Shown in pieces: positions 9,207 to 21,398 of a DNA stretch of 64,000 nucleotides (the stretch's first letter is position 1; the number at the start of each line of letters is the position of its first letter). Under the pieces are notes generated by a model. The model was not told the DNA's origin. It did no database searches and saw only the letters and a program-made list of their open reading frames with translations. The stretch lies in NCBI RefSeq assembly GCF_013410745.1, contig NZ_JACCFY010000001.1:62001-126000 (forward strand), written 5' to 3'. The DNA is from Nesterenkonia xinjiangensis. Lineage in GTDB: Bacteria > Actinomycetota > Actinomycetes > Actinomycetales > Micrococcaceae. The translations under genes were made by a program, and so were the position numbers.

Positions 9207-9264
9207 CACACACGTAGGCCGCCGTCGGGCCCCTCACGGGGTTCGACGGCGGCCTACGTGTGTG
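9207..9264. terminator. Bidirectional terminator between nucS and atpC
   Basis: A perfect 21-bp inverted repeat (arms 9207-9227 and 9244-9264) whose 16-nt loop holds a further CCCC/GGGG stem. It lies between two convergent genes and has no T tract on either side. The position and stability make a shared terminator the natural reading. Confidence 0.85.
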
Positions 9265-9281
9265 TGAAGTGAGTGTGCCGG

Positions 9282-9548
9282 TCAGTCCGTGACCAGCTGG
9301 GCGTCGTCAGCGACGACGGTCACCCGGTCGGAGTCGACCGAGAAGAAGCCACCGTTGAGATGCGCCCGGACAGGGGCACCCTCCACCGGCTCGATGACTA
9401 GCTCACCGGAGGACAGCAGCGCCAGCACCGGAGTGTGACCGGGGAGGATCCCCATGTCACCCTCGATGGTGCGGCCACGGATCGCCTTCGCGGTCCCGGA
9501 CCACACTGCGCGGTCCTGGGAGACCACCTGGACGTCGAGTTCAGCCAT
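9282..9548 (-). CDS. atpC: ATP synthase epsilon subunit
   Basis: 88 aa, starting MAELDVQVVSQDRAVWSG. This is the short form: the N-terminal beta-sandwich is present (GDMGILPGHTPVLALLSSGEL), but the C-terminal helical hairpin of about 50 residues found in E. coli is missing, as in several Micrococcales. Part of the F1 central stalk in the cytoplasm. A GGAAGGAA site lies about 6 nt before the ATG at 9548. Last gene of the atp operon, 31 nt after atpD; the strong hairpin at 9207-9264 closes the unit. An upstream in-frame ATG at 9839 would run inside atpD and is rejected. Confidence 0.9.
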   Translation of the reverse strand: MAELDVQVVSQDRAVWSGTAKAIRGRTIEGDMGILPGHTPVLALLSSGELVIEPVEGAPVRAHLNGGFFSVDSDRVTVVADDAQLVTD

Positions 9549-9579
9549 GATCTGTTCCTTCCCCGTGATGTCCGAAGAC

Positions 9580-11067
<1,488 letters not shown>

Positions 11068-11114
11068 TCAAAGCGGTCAGTTCGGGCGGTCGTTGGCTCC
11101 GCCCCGTGGGCTGC

Positions 11115-12008
11115 TTAGCTCGCGGACAGCGCGTCGGCGCCCGCGATGAGCTCAGTGAGCTCCTGGGTGATCTCGGCCTGTCGTGCGTTGTTGCGCAGCA
11201 GCGTGTACTTGCGGATCAGCTCGTCGGCGTTGTCTGCGGCAGACTTCATCGCCCGCTGACGTGCGGCCAGCTCCGAGGCTGAGGCTTCGAGCATCGCCGA
11301 GAAGATGCGCGACTCGACGTAGCGCGGCAGCAGCGCGTCGAGCACGTCCTCCGGAGTCGGCTCGAACTCGTAGAGCGGCAGCAGCTCGTCCTCGGCCTCG
11401 ACCTCTTTCTCGACGACGGCCAGCGGCAGCATCCGGTGGACCACCGGCTCCTGGCTGATCATCGACTTGAACTCGGTGTAGACCAGGTACAGCTCGTCCA
11501 CGCCGCCCTCGGAGGCGTCCTGGACGAAGCGCTCGATCAGGGCATCCCCGATCTCGCGGGCGGTCTCCACCGCCGGAGAGTCAGTCCCTCCGGTCCAGAC
11601 CTGGTCGTACTCACGCTCACGGAAGTCGAAGTACGCCTGGGCCTTGCGACCGTAGAGATACGGACGGACCTCCTTGTCCTCCTCGCGGAGGTAGGCGATG
11701 AGCGACTCGGCACGCTTGAGCACGTTGGTCGAGTAGGCACCGGCGAGACCGCGGTCAGAGGTCATGATCAGCACCGCCGCGCGGGTCGGGTTCTCCGACT
11801 TCTGCGTCAGCACATGCTCGATGTCGTCCTGCGAGGCCACGGCCGAGACCGCGCGGGTGATGGCCTCCGAATACGGCAGCGACGCGCGCACGCGCTGGCG
11901 CGCCTTGCCGATCCGCGAGGTCGCGATCAGCTCCATCGCTTTGAAGATCTTCTTCATCGACGAGGTCGATGCGATCTTCTCACGGTAGACCCGGATCTGG
12001 GCTCCCAT
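11115..12008 (-). CDS. atpG: ATP synthase gamma subunit
   Basis: 297 aa. The N-terminal coiled-coil helix [29 protein letters not shown]... and the matching C-terminal helix ([36 protein letters not shown]) are clear, as is the [15 protein letters not shown] motif. It is the rotating shaft that couples proton flow to the alpha3beta3 head. Length matches the family. Fourth from last gene of the operon, between atpA and atpD, with about 110 nt of untranslated sequence separating it from atpA. Confidence 0.96.
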   Translation of the reverse strand: MGAQIRVYREKIASTSSMKKIFKAMELIATSRIGKARQRVRASLPYSEAITRAVSAVASQDDIEHVLTQKSENPTRAAVLIMTSDRGLAGAYSTNVLKRAESLIAYLREEDKEVRPYLYGRKAQAYFDFREREYDQVWTGGTDSPAVETAREIGDALIERFVQDASEGGVDELYLVYTEFKSMISQEPVVHRMLPLAVVEKEVEAEDELLPLYEFEPTPEDVLDALLPRYVESRIFSAMLEASASELAARQRAMKSAADNADELIRKYTLLRNNARQAEITQELTELIAGADALSAS

Positions 12009-12120
12009 GCTTGTCCTTCCCTGAAGTGGTCGGCTCCGCCGCCGACGTGGCGAAGAGCTGGCTCTGCAGCGAGCCCTCTCCTGTGCCGACGTCGACGGCT
12101 GGAGTCAGAGTCAGCTCGAC

Positions 12121-13752
<1,632 letters not shown>

Positions 13753-13885
13753 CTGCAGTCCCTGCTCTCCTGTGTCGTGGCCGCAGCTGCGGCCGAGTGG
13801 TTCAAAGATTCACGTGTATGCCAGCGCCATCGGCGCTGGATGTCAACGGCGCTGCGAGACGCGTGCGCTGCTCCGGGTCCCCGGA

Positions 13886-14695
13886 TCAGCCTGCCAGTCT
13901 CCGGTTGAGGTCGTTGAGTCGTGTCGAGACCGTGGAGTCCACCACCTCGTCACCGACCTGCACCCGGATGCCGCCGACCACGGAAGGGTCGACGACGACG
14001 TCGAGTTTGAGCTCTCGTCCGAAGTAACGGTCAAGACTGGAGCTCAGCCGCCGCTGGTGGGCGACGTCGAGCTCCTTGGCGACGGTGACCTGGGCGATCC
14101 AACGCTGCTGACGCGCCGCCACCTGCCCGGCGAAGCGCTCCACGAGCGCCTCCGGACGCAGACCACGGGGAGCGGTCACCGCCCGATCGATGAGCAGACG
14201 GGCTTCAGCGCCGACTCCGGCGGAGAGACGCCCGGCCAGCTTCCGCTTGGCCTCGGCCTCCGCCTGAGGCTCGGTGAGCGCATGCTGCACCTCGTGAGAG
14301 GAGGACACCGCGCGCCTGAAGCTCAGGAGATCGGACTCCAGCGCCTCGAGACCCTCGAGACCGCCCTTCTCCGCCTGAACGGCGGCGACCGAGACCGCGA
14401 GACGCTCGACCGCGTCACCGAGGTCGCGCTCCCGGCTCCAGCGCTGTGAGGCCACGGCCTCGAGCACGGTCGCGGTGCCGGCCCGCACCTTGGCGCCGAA
14501 GAGCGCGCGCACCACAGAGGCACGATCCTGCGCCTCACGGGAAGGGTCGGTCAGGCTCCTGCGCAGCGCGGGCGAGGAGTCCAGCACGTCCAACGCGTGG
14601 AAGAGCTCAGCCGCGACCGCGAGCTCGGCACCGTCGAGCGTGTCCGCCAGCTGCTCCTGCAGCGAAGCGAAGGATTCTCCGGTCACCGCAGCCAT
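13886..14695 (-). CDS. atpH: ATP synthase delta subunit
   Basis: 269 aa, longer than the roughly 180 aa of E. coli because of the actinobacterial N-terminal extension; the delta/OSCP C-terminal signature VVDPSVVGGIRVQVGDEVVDSTVSTRLNDL is clear. It belongs to the peripheral stalk and attaches F1 to the b subunit. Here it is a separate gene, not the b-delta fusion known in mycobacteria. The start ATG at 14695 shares its A with the atpF stop (TAATG), so translation is coupled. Confidence 0.93.
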   Translation of the reverse strand: MAAVTGESFASLQEQLADTLDGAELAVAAELFHALDVLDSSPALRRSLTDPSREAQDRASVVRALFGAKVRAGTATVLEAVASQRWSRERDLGDAVERLAVSVAAVQAEKGGLEGLEALESDLLSFRRAVSSSHEVQHALTEPQAEAEAKRKLAGRLSAGVGAEARLLIDRAVTAPRGLRPEALVERFAGQVAARQQRWIAQVTVAKELDVAHQRRLSSSLDRYFGRELKLDVVVDPSVVGGIRVQVGDEVVDSTVSTRLNDLNRRLAG

Positions 14696-15255
14696 TACTG
14701 TGCCGCTCCTGTCCTGTTCGACTGCTCGGCGTCGAGGTCAGCGAGGAAACGGTCCACCACGCGCTCTGAGCGGGCGTCATCCTCCAGAGCCTCTCCGACG
14801 ATCCGGCCGGCCAGCTGCGTCGCCAACGCGCCGACGTCCTGGCGCAGCGTCACGGCCGCCTGCTGGCGCTCCGCTGCGATCTGCTGCTGAGCCTGCTCGG
14901 TGATGCGAGCAGCCTCTGCCGCCGCCTTCTCCTTGTGCTCGGCGACGATCTGAGCGCCCTCCGCGCGAGCCTCCTCGCGGATGCGGCTGGCCTCGGCACG
15001 GGAGTCAGCCAGGTTCTGCTCGTACTCGGCCTTCATCGCCTCGGCCTCGGCCATGGCCTCCTCGGCCTGGCTCAACCCACCCTCGATCGCCGTGCGGCGA
15101 TCCTGGTAGGCCTTCTCGAAGGCCGGAGCGATGAACTTCACCACGACGGCGAGCAGCGCCAGGAAGCCCAGGATGACGACAAGGGTCTCCCAGAGGTTGG
15201 GAACCAGCGGGTTGGCGTCCTCGGCCGCTGCCTGGATCAGTGAAGTGCTGATCAT
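14695..15255 (-). CDS. atpF: ATP synthase b subunit
   Basis: 186 aa from the ATG at 15255 (MISTSLIQAAAEDANPLVPNLW). One membrane span (TLVVILGFLALLAVVVKFI) is followed by a long Ala/Glu/Arg-rich coiled coil (QAEEAMAEAEAMKAEYEQNLAD). It forms the peripheral stalk dimer. GGGTGA lies 4-5 nt before this ATG; GTG at 15273 and ATG at 15267 are alternative in-frame starts. Its stop overlaps the atpH start by one base. Confidence 0.94.
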   Translation of the reverse strand: MISTSLIQAAAEDANPLVPNLWETLVVILGFLALLAVVVKFIAPAFEKAYQDRRTAIEGGLSQAEEAMAEAEAMKAEYEQNLADSRAEASRIREEARAEGAQIVAEHKEKAAAEAARITEQAQQQIAAERQQAAVTLRQDVGALATQLAGRIVGEALEDDARSERVVDRFLADLDAEQSNRTGAAQ

Positions 15256-15339
15256 GTGTTCACCCATTTTCACTAGTCAGACGGTCTGAAGGGGGTCCAG
15301 GCCAGCTGCACCCCTCACACGGGCTGTGTCAGAGCCTGG

Positions 15340-15543
15340 TCAGATCACGAAGGCGAAGACGATCGCCAGGACGAAGACCGCCTCAGCCAGGGCGAAGCCG
15401 AGGATGGCGATCGGCTGGAGGACACGCTGGGCCTCGGGCTGGCGAGCGACACCGTTGATGTACGCGGCGAAGACCAGGCCGATGGCGATGGCAGCACCGA
15501 GACCGGCGATGCCCATGCCGAGCATGTTCAGGGATCCATCCAT
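15340..15543 (-). CDS. atpE: ATP synthase c subunit (proteolipid ring)
   Basis: 67 aa hairpin of two membrane helices: [22 protein letters not shown] and, after the polar loop ARQPEAQ, the second helix with the ion-carrying Glu54 in [12 protein letters not shown]. No Na+-binding signature is seen (no Gln in helix 1, no ES/ET pair), so protons are the likely ion. AGAGAG purines lie ahead of the ATG. Most of the gene is overlapped, in another frame, by the aberrant 3' extension of atpB, which I attribute to a frameshift there rather than to a true overlap. Confidence 0.95.
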   Translation of the reverse strand: MDGSLNMLGMGIAGLGAAIAIGLVFAAYINGVARQPEAQRVLQPIAILGFALAEAVFVLAIVFAFVI

Positions 15544-16531
15544 GGAATTTCTCTCTTTCTGTCTCGATCCCGGTGCGTGTCACCGGGACTGTCTCTGGTC
15601 GTCCGGCCGGGGCTGCCGGCCGGACGATCGTTTCTGCGGGTGGGGCGCTCCGTGGAGAGCTCCCCGGGTCTGCGTTCTTGTCCTCGTGCCGATCGCGAGT
15701 CTGCCGATGCGGAAGGACGGGGTCAGTGGCGTCGGCCTCGATCGAACCCTGGATGTAGATCGCCGTCAGCAGCGCGAAGACGAAGGCCTGAAGGACCATC
15801 ATGATCAGTTCCAGGAAGTAGAGCGGGATGGAGCCGAGCAGGATCAGGAAGCCCAGACCGCTGGAGCCGATGCCTTCCTGCTGGGCGATGAGGAACTCCG
15901 CACCGGAGCCGGCCAGCATCACGATGATGTGACCTGCCAGCATCACGGCCATCAGACGCAGCGAGTGGGTCAGCGGGCGGATGAGGAAGTTCGAGAGGAA
16001 CTCGATGGGGACCAGAAGCGGCAGCAGCCACTTCGGCACGCCCGAGGGCACGGTCATCAGTTTCACGAAGCGACCGCCGTGGAGCTTGAAGCCCATGCCG
16101 ATCCAGGTCACCCAGATGATCGCGGCGATGGCGTAGGCCGAGCCGGCGTGGGAGAAGGTCGGCATCTGCAGGAGGGGCACCGCGCCGAAGAGGTTGTTGA
16201 ACAGCACGAAGAAGAAGACCGTGAAGAGGAACGGCACCCACGGTTTGAAGTGCTTCTCCCCGAGGATGTCCCGCCCCAGGCTGTTCCGCACGAAGGAGTA
16301 GCCACCCTCGGCGATGAACTGGAGCCTCGACGGCACCAGCTCGTGCTTCCGGATGGCGAACATGAAGAACCACCAGATGGCCAGCACGGCGAGGATGACC
16401 ATCAGCATGTTCTTGCCGAAGCCGGTCCCCCATTCCGCCATCCACGGGAAGATCTCCGGAAGATGGGTCTCACTGATCGTCGGCGGGGTGAAACCACCCT
16501 CGTCGGCGGCTACGAGCGCAAGCGACTGCAA
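15383..16531 (-). CDS. atpB: ATP synthase a subunit, apparent frameshift at the 3' end
   Basis: Residues 1-268 are a normal a subunit: several membrane spans and the essential Arg in [15 protein letters not shown], ending [12 protein letters not shown]. As written the frame does not stop but continues for about 114 codons to 15383, through the spacer and 161 nt into atpE; this tail ([17 protein letters not shown]...) is Arg/Pro/His-rich and unlike any a subunit. One additional G in the GG at 15728-15729 would give ...EADAH and a stop at 15723-15725, a normal 269-aa protein. So the real gene is probably 15723..16531 with a single-base deletion, either a sequencing error or a true mutation. The start is a TTG at 16531 with GAGAGG about 7 nt upstream. 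Confidence 0.85.
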   Translation of the reverse strand: MQSLALVAADEGGFTPPTISETHLPEIFPWMAEWGTGFGKNMLMVILAVLAIWWFFMFAIRKHELVPSRLQFIAEGGYSFVRNSLGRDILGEKHFKPWVPFLFTVFFFVLFNNLFGAVPLLQMPTFSHAGSAYAIAAIIWVTWIGMGFKLHGGRFVKLMTVPSGVPKWLLPLLVPIEFLSNFLIRPLTHSLRLMAVMLAGHIIVMLAGSGAEFLIAQQEGIGSSGLGFLILLGSIPLYFLELIMMVLQAFVFALLTAIYIQGSIEADATDPVLPHRQTRDRHEDKNADPGSSPRSAPPAETIVRPAAPAGRPETVPVTRTGIETEREKFHGWIPEHARHGHRRSRCCHRHRPGLRRVHQRCRSPARGPACPPADRHPRLRPG

Positions 16532-16919
16532 CGCTGGTCCTCTCTGCGGTGTCCGTCATCGGGCACATGGGGCATGGGCCCCGGGCATCGGCGAGCCGGA
16601 GGGTCTCCGTCTCTACGTCGTTCTCGGCGCGATCGGCGGATGCTCTCCAGTGACATGCACACAGAGATATCCCTCAACCCCGGAACGGGGATGAGCTGGG
16701 GAATGGTGGTTGGACAGAATCCATCACCGTGATGCGGCCCTCAGTCAGCCTATCAAAGACCGAGGGGACGCACGGCACCTCCCTCGCGCCAGGTACAACT
16801 GTACTACGAGCTGTAGAAGTCCACGTCACTGTGACTCACCCCTCGCGACCTCACCCGCACAGCCGTCTCGGTCCGAGGACTCGTGCGACTCCGCCGGAAC
16901 CAGCACGCAGGAGACGGCT
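16532..16919 (-). promoter_or_regulatory. 388-nt spacer between atpI and atpB, probable atp operon promoter
   Basis: No gene is seen here on either strand. On the minus strand a TAGGCT box (16747-16752) could drive atpBEFHAGDC, giving a leader of about 200 nt; no clear -35 is visible. A near-palindrome GTACAACTGTAC at 16793-16804 lies upstream of that box and could bind a regulator. The long leader has no recognisable riboswitch. Confidence 0.35.
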
Positions 16920-17339
16920 TCAGCCCTCTTCGGGATCGACGGCGATGCGCATCCTCATGAAGGCAGTGATCTCGGCGATCTGCCAGACCACGACGACCCC
17001 GGCTGCGGGGAAGAGCGTCCATCCGGGGACGATCCACCCCGGTGCGGGCACCGAGGTCAGCACCACTGCCAGCAGGATGATCTTCACCGCGAATCCCAGC
17101 ATGAAAGCCGTGATCGCCTGGGCGGGGACCACTCGCTCCGCGATGTCCACCAGCAGCAGGCTCAGCGCCGAGAACACGACCACGATCATTCCGCCGAGAG
17201 ACGCGCTGAGCGCGGCGTCGGCACCGGCGACCGCCAGGCCGGCCAGAGCGGCGAGCAGCGTCGCGGAGACGCCCGCCGCCAGGGAGACCAGGAGCACCCT
17301 CCTCCAGCCGGTGGCACGCGGGAACAGCTTCGTCGTCAT
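16920..17339 (-). CDS. ATP synthase I-like small membrane protein
   Basis: 139 aa from the ATG at 17339 (MTTKLFPRATGWRRVLLVSL). Four hydrophobic segments can be seen, near residues 16-38, 46-65, 75-97 and 105-127, as in AtpI proteins, which lie ahead of atpB and assist c-ring assembly or Mg2+ uptake; that role is inferred from position and topology only. The ATG overlaps the wecA stop by 4 nt (ATGA). An upstream open extension to 17531 runs inside wecA and is rejected. Confidence 0.7.
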   Translation of the reverse strand: MTTKLFPRATGWRRVLLVSLAAGVSATLLAALAGLAVAGADAALSASLGGMIVVVFSALSLLLVDIAERVVPAQAITAFMLGFAVKIILLAVVLTSVPAPGWIVPGWTLFPAAGVVVVWQIAEITAFMRMRIAVDPEEG

Positions 17340-18490
17340 CCAGACCTCTCTCGTCGGGCGCGCAGGGCCCGCTCCGCCGCCTGTCGGTTCACCCTGCGGG
17401 CTCGGCGGCGCAACCAGGGGCTCAGGGTCAGGGCAGTGGCGGCACCCAGGGTGCCCAGCATCACCAAGCTCACGAACCACCATGGCAGGAAGCTGAAGGA
17501 GACCGCGCCGAAGGAGAAGAGTGCGGACCACAGGTAGAGGAGCAGCACCGCCTGCGGATGGGAGTATCCGCCGTCGACCAGTTTGTGATGCAGGTGTCCG
17601 CGGTCCGGGCTGAAAGGTGACGCCCCGCGGGCAGTGCGCCGGATGACGGCCAGCGCCAGGTCCAGGAGCGGCAGCAGCGTGACCGCCAGCGGCAGCAGGA
17701 TCGGCATGTAGGCAGGGACGTTGCGGAAGCGCCAGCCCTCGGAGAGCTGCCCGACGTCCGAGGTCACCGCCACCGCACCGGCGGCCATCACCAGACCCAG
17801 CAGCATCGCCCCAGTGTCGCCCATGATGATGCGCGCGGGATGGAAGTTGTGCGGCAGGAAGCCCAGGCAGGCGCCCACCATCACGGCCATGAGCAGGGTG
17901 ACGAGGTTGGAGGCGTCGAACTGATTGATCGACAGGGTCAGCAGATAGCTGTAGATGAAGAACGCGCTGCCGCCGATCGCCGCGACCCCCGCGGCCAGCC
18001 CGTCGAGACCATCGATGAAGTTGAAGGCGTTGATGGTCAGCACGACCAGGAACACCGTCAGGGCCGCCTGGACCGGGGCATCCCCCACTCCCAGCCAGCC
18101 GACCGGCATCACTTCCAGCCGCACGCCGTGGATCACGAGCAGAACTCCGGCGCCGATCTGGCCGATCAGTTTGAGGAACCAGTGGATGTCCCAGGCGTCG
18201 TCGGCCATCCCCACGATGAGGATCAGCACCATGGCGGCGAACACCCCGCGCACCGGGGTGAGATCGGCGAAGATGCCGCTCAGGTACGGCACTGCGGCCG
18301 CGGCCGCCAGACCCACCACCATACCCAGGAACATCCCTGCCCCGCCCCAGCGGGGCAGGGTCTGCCGGTGCATGTCCCGGTCACGGACGGGCGTGTAGAC
18401 GCCCAGCGTGAGCGCGACCGTGCGCACCAGCGGCGTGACGGCATAGGTCACCACCGCGGAGATGGTGAGCACGATGAGGAAATAGATCAT
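17336..18490 (-). CDS. wecA: Undecaprenyl-phosphate sugar-1-phosphate transferase (WecA/MraY family)
   Basis: 384 aa with about eleven membrane spans. Family motifs: VRDRDMHRQTLPRWGG, GMADDAWDIHWFLKLIGQ, the Asp-rich NFIDGLDGLAAGVAAIGG, and HLHHKLVDGGYSHPQAVLLLYL. It links a sugar phosphate, usually GlcNAc-1-phosphate, to the undecaprenyl carrier at the cytoplasmic face, the first step of arabinogalactan linker, teichoic acid or other surface-glycan synthesis. Position between tsaC and atpI is conserved in actinobacteria (compare Rv1302 of M. tuberculosis). It lies 18 nt after tsaC and overlaps atpI by 4 nt. Confidence 0.92.
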   Translation of the reverse strand: MIYFLIVLTISAVVTYAVTPLVRTVALTLGVYTPVRDRDMHRQTLPRWGGAGMFLGMVVGLAAAAAVPYLSGIFADLTPVRGVFAAMVLILIVGMADDAWDIHWFLKLIGQIGAGVLLVIHGVRLEVMPVGWLGVGDAPVQAALTVFLVVLTINAFNFIDGLDGLAAGVAAIGGSAFFIYSYLLTLSINQFDASNLVTLLMAVMVGACLGFLPHNFHPARIIMGDTGAMLLGLVMAAGAVAVTSDVGQLSEGWRFRNVPAYMPILLPLAVTLLPLLDLALAVIRRTARGASPFSPDRGHLHHKLVDGGYSHPQAVLLLYLWSALFSFGAVSFSFLPWWFVSLVMLGTLGAATALTLSPWLRRRARRVNRQAAERALRARRERSG

Positions 18491-18508
18491 GAGGACGTCG
18501 GGGGCCCT

Positions 18509-19195
18509 TCAGCCCTCGGTGCCGCTGGAGGTGGTGTCCGACTGAGCACCGTGCACCTCGGGGACCACCGCCTGCAGCTCGGCCAGACTGATCGCACCCT
18601 CACGCACCACCTGCGGCGGTGTCACGGTGCAGTCCACGATCGTCGAGGGGCGTGTGGTGTCCCGCTCACCGTCGTCGAGGTAGACGCTCACAGCCTCTCC
18701 GAGCATCTCGCGGGCCTGCGCCACCTCGGTCGCGGCCGGCAGGCCGGTCCGATTGGCAGAGGAGACCGCCATCGGCCCCGTCTGGTTGAGGAGGTCGAGG
18801 GCGAGGTCGTCTGCGGGCATCCGCAGCGCCACGGTGCCACGGGTCTCCCCCAGGTCCCAGGCCAGTGAGGGCTGGGACCGCAGGATGAGGGTCAGCGCGC
18901 CGGGCCAGAGGGCCTCGGCGAGAACTCGTGCGGCCTCCGGCACCTCGTCAGCCAGCGCGTCCATGACAGCCTGGCGTCCGATGAGCACCGGCGGTGGCAT
19001 GGTCCGGTTCCGTCCCTTGGCGGCCAGCAGGATGCTCACCGCCTGCGGGGAGAAGGCGTCCACGCCGATCCCATAGACGGTGTCGGTGGGGATGACGACG
19101 CATTCGCCTCGCTGCACAGCATCACGGGCCGCGGCGATCCCCTCGGAACGGGCTTCGAGATCATGACAGTCGACAATCTGGCTCACGCGCGTCAT
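18509..19195 (-). CDS. tsaC: L-threonylcarbamoyladenylate synthase (Sua5/YrdC family)
   Basis: 228 aa. YrdC-domain signatures: CVVIPTDTVYGIGVDAFSPQAV, AAKGRNRTMPPPVLIG, WPGALTLIL, GTVALRMPADDLAL, MAVSSANRTGLPAATEVAQA and PSTIVDCT. It makes threonylcarbamoyl-AMP from Thr, bicarbonate and ATP for the t6A37 modification of ANN-decoding tRNAs. No Sua5 C-terminal domain is present; the tail is short and Ser/Thr-rich. It starts within the last codons of prmC (4-nt overlap), so the two are co-expressed. Confidence 0.92.
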   Translation of the reverse strand: MTRVSQIVDCHDLEARSEGIAAARDAVQRGECVVIPTDTVYGIGVDAFSPQAVSILLAAKGRNRTMPPPVLIGRQAVMDALADEVPEAARVLAEALWPGALTLILRSQPSLAWDLGETRGTVALRMPADDLALDLLNQTGPMAVSSANRTGLPAATEVAQAREMLGEAVSVYLDDGERDTTRPSTIVDCTVTPPQVVREGAISLAELQAVVPEVHGAQSDTTSSGTEG

Positions 19196-20172
19196 TCTCC
19201 CATGCTTGTGCCGCTGGACGGGCGGTGCCCTCGAGCTGTGTCTGGTCGGGCGGCATCGCCACGACCGCGGTCCAGGTCCTGGTCCGCGCGGCGCAGTCGG
19301 AGGGCGCTGGTGGCACGGTCCCGTCCGGTGAGGTCCTGGTGAGTGCGCACCTGCGCGAATCGCCGGTCGGACAGCAGCCGGTCTGCAATCGCTCGTGCCT
19401 GCGCCTCGGCGTGCTCCATGATCATCCAGCCTCCGTCGATCAGCAGCGACGCGGCGGCCTCCACCACGGCCAGCGGCATCTCCAGACCGTCCGCCCCGCC
19501 GCCGTAGAGGGCCAGTCCGGGGTCATGCTCCCGGACCTCGATCTCGGTGGGCACCATGTGCGGCGGGATGTAGGGCGGGTTGGACACGACGACGTCGAAG
19601 CTCGCCTGCCATTCCTCGGGCAGGCGGCGCAGATCTCGGCGGTGCAGCGTCACCCCGTGCGGGGTGAGGTTCTCCTCCGCCCAGGCCGCCGCCTGGTCCG
19701 AGAGCTCCACGGCGTGCACCTCAGCCGACGGGTGCTCCGCGGCGATCGATGCGGCCAACGCGCCGGAGCCGGTGCCGAGATCGATCACCCGCGGGGACGC
19801 GGTCGGCTGTGACCTCAGATGGTCCAGCACCGCCTGCGCGACCTGCTCCGTCTCGGGCCGAGGGATGAACACTCCCGGCCCGACGCGCAGCTCCAGCCCG
19901 CGGAACGGTGCCAGACCGGTCAGGTGCTGCAGCGGCACACGGCGGGTGCGCTCGTCGACCAGCGATTCGTACCGAGCCGCCGTGGCCTCGTCGACCGGTG
20001 AACCGACCAGCGCCAGAGCGACTGCCCGTCCCCTGCCTTCATCCAGCACGTGGGCCAGCAGCAGCTCGGCGTCCGCACGTGGCGACGGCACCTGGGCCGC
20101 GGTGAGACGGTCCACGGCCGCGCGCAGCAGGTCATCGAGCGCAGTCTGCGTCTCCGCTCCCCCGCCGATCAT
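19192..20172 (-). CDS. prmC: Release factor glutamine methyltransferase
   Basis: 326 aa. The N-terminal helical domain ends in [21 protein letters not shown], then comes the SAM-binding [14 protein letters not shown] and the catalytic [10 protein letters not shown], with PEVEQVA-like [10 protein letters not shown] between. It methylates the Gln of the GGQ motif of release factors, and sits directly after prfA with a 4-nt overlap, so enzyme and substrate are made together. The last 40 residues ([21 protein letters not shown]...) form a disordered tail beyond the usual 280-aa length. Confidence 0.93.
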   Translation of the reverse strand: MIGGGAETQTALDDLLRAAVDRLTAAQVPSPRADAELLLAHVLDEGRGRAVALALVGSPVDEATAARYESLVDERTRRVPLQHLTGLAPFRGLELRVGPGVFIPRPETEQVAQAVLDHLRSQPTASPRVIDLGTGSGALAASIAAEHPSAEVHAVELSDQAAAWAEENLTPHGVTLHRRDLRRLPEEWQASFDVVVSNPPYIPPHMVPTEIEVREHDPGLALYGGGADGLEMPLAVVEAAASLLIDGGWMIMEHAEAQARAIADRLLSDRRFAQVRTHQDLTGRDRATSALRLRRADQDLDRGRGDAARPDTARGHRPSSGTSMGE

Positions 20173-21287
20173 GTGCGGGAGTCCTCGGCCAGTGCGGCGA
20201 GCCGCTCCTGCTCGTCCAGCTGGAGGCAGGACTGCACCACAGCCTCCAGATCTCCGTCCATGACGGCGTCGAGGTTGTAGGCCTTATAGCCGGTGCGGTG
20301 GTCCGCGACGCGATTCTCCGGGTAGTTGTACGTGCGGATCCGCTCCGAACGGTCCATGGTCCGCACCTGGGACCTGCGCACCTGGGAGTTCTCCGCGTCG
20401 ATCTGTTCCTGTTGGTGGGCCAGCAGTCGGGACCGGAGCACTCTCATCGCGGCGTCCTTGTTCTGCAGCTGCGACTTCTCGTTCTGCATGGCGACCACGA
20501 TGCCGGTGGGCAGGTGAGTGATGCGCACCGCGGAGTCCGTGGTGTTCACGCTCTGGCCGCCCGGCCCGGACGAGCGGTAGACGTCGATCTTCAGGTCGTT
20601 CTGCTGGAGCTCGATCTCCTCAGGCTCCTCGACCTCCGGGAGCACCAGGACCCCCGCGGCGGACGTGTGGATGCGCCCCTGGGACTCCGTCTCCGGGACC
20701 CGTTGGACGCGGTGCACCCCACCCTCGAACTTCAGGTGGGCGAAGACGCCCAGTGCGGGGTCGGTCGCGCCGGACCGGATCGACATCTGGACATCCTTGT
20801 AGCCGCCCAGGTCCGAGGGCGTGGAGGAGATGATCTCCGTCTTCCAACCCTTCGACTCGGCATACCGGGTGTACATGCGCAGCAGATCCGCGGCGAACAG
20901 TGCAGCCTCGTCCCCGCCGGCGCCTCCCTTGACCTCGATGATCACATCGCGGACGTCGTTCTCATCCCGCGGGATGAGCATGCGCAGCAGACGCTCCGCG
21001 GCGGAGTCGAGCTGCTCCCGCAGCAGGATGGCCTCGGCGGCGAAGTCGGCGTCCTCCTCCGCGAGCTCCTGGGCCGCCTCGAGGTCCTCGGTGAGCTGGA
21101 ACCACCGACGGTGGGCCTCCACCACGCCGCCGAGCCGTGCATAACGACGACCCAGTCGGCGGGCGAGGGCCTGATCAGCATGGACATCAGGGTCGGCGAG
21201 GCGTTCCTGAAGCTCAGCATGTTCGGCCAGCAATGTGTCGACCGAGTCGAACATGCGCTTCTCGATGAGGGGATCTGGGACTGCCAT
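20169..21287 (-). CDS. prfA: Peptide chain release factor 1
   Basis: 372 aa. The GGQ catalytic loop is in [20 protein letters not shown], and the codon-reading tripeptide is PET within [18 protein letters not shown], fitting the PxT pattern of RF1 (UAA/UAG). [16 protein letters not shown] is where many relatives begin, so the ATG at 21254 is a serious alternative to the ATG at 21287 used here; neither has an ideal ribosome site (AAGG 11 nt before the first, GAGAAG 3 nt before the second). Followed by prmC. Confidence 0.95.
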   Translation of the reverse strand: MAVPDPLIEKRMFDSVDTLLAEHAELQERLADPDVHADQALARRLGRRYARLGGVVEAHRRWFQLTEDLEAAQELAEEDADFAAEAILLREQLDSAAERLLRMLIPRDENDVRDVIIEVKGGAGGDEAALFAADLLRMYTRYAESKGWKTEIISSTPSDLGGYKDVQMSIRSGATDPALGVFAHLKFEGGVHRVQRVPETESQGRIHTSAAGVLVLPEVEEPEEIELQQNDLKIDVYRSSGPGGQSVNTTDSAVRITHLPTGIVVAMQNEKSQLQNKDAAMRVLRSRLLAHQQEQIDAENSQVRRSQVRTMDRSERIRTYNYPENRVADHRTGYKAYNLDAVMDGDLEAVVQSCLQLDEQERLAALAEDSRT

Positions 21288-21339
21288 GGGGACGGTGACC
21301 TTCTTCTGCCGGACGAGAGGGACGGGCGGGCGATGCGAC

Positions 21340-21382
21340 GACGGCGCCGGGAGAGGGCTGTGCGCCCTCTCCCGGCGCCGTC
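21340..21382 (-). terminator. Terminator downstream of rho
   Basis: A perfect 18-bp GC-rich stem (arms 21340-21357 and 21365-21382) with a 7-nt loop lies 17 nt past the rho stop and ahead of prfA. There is no T tract. It probably ends or thins rho transcripts before prfA. Confidence 0.8.
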
Positions 21383-21398
21383 TGTCGTCGTCGGGCCG

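Noticed and set aside
15383-15722. A novel C-terminal domain of the ATP synthase a subunit
   Set aside because: The segment overlaps atpE in another frame, has no structure-like pattern, and a one-base change restores a normal ending.
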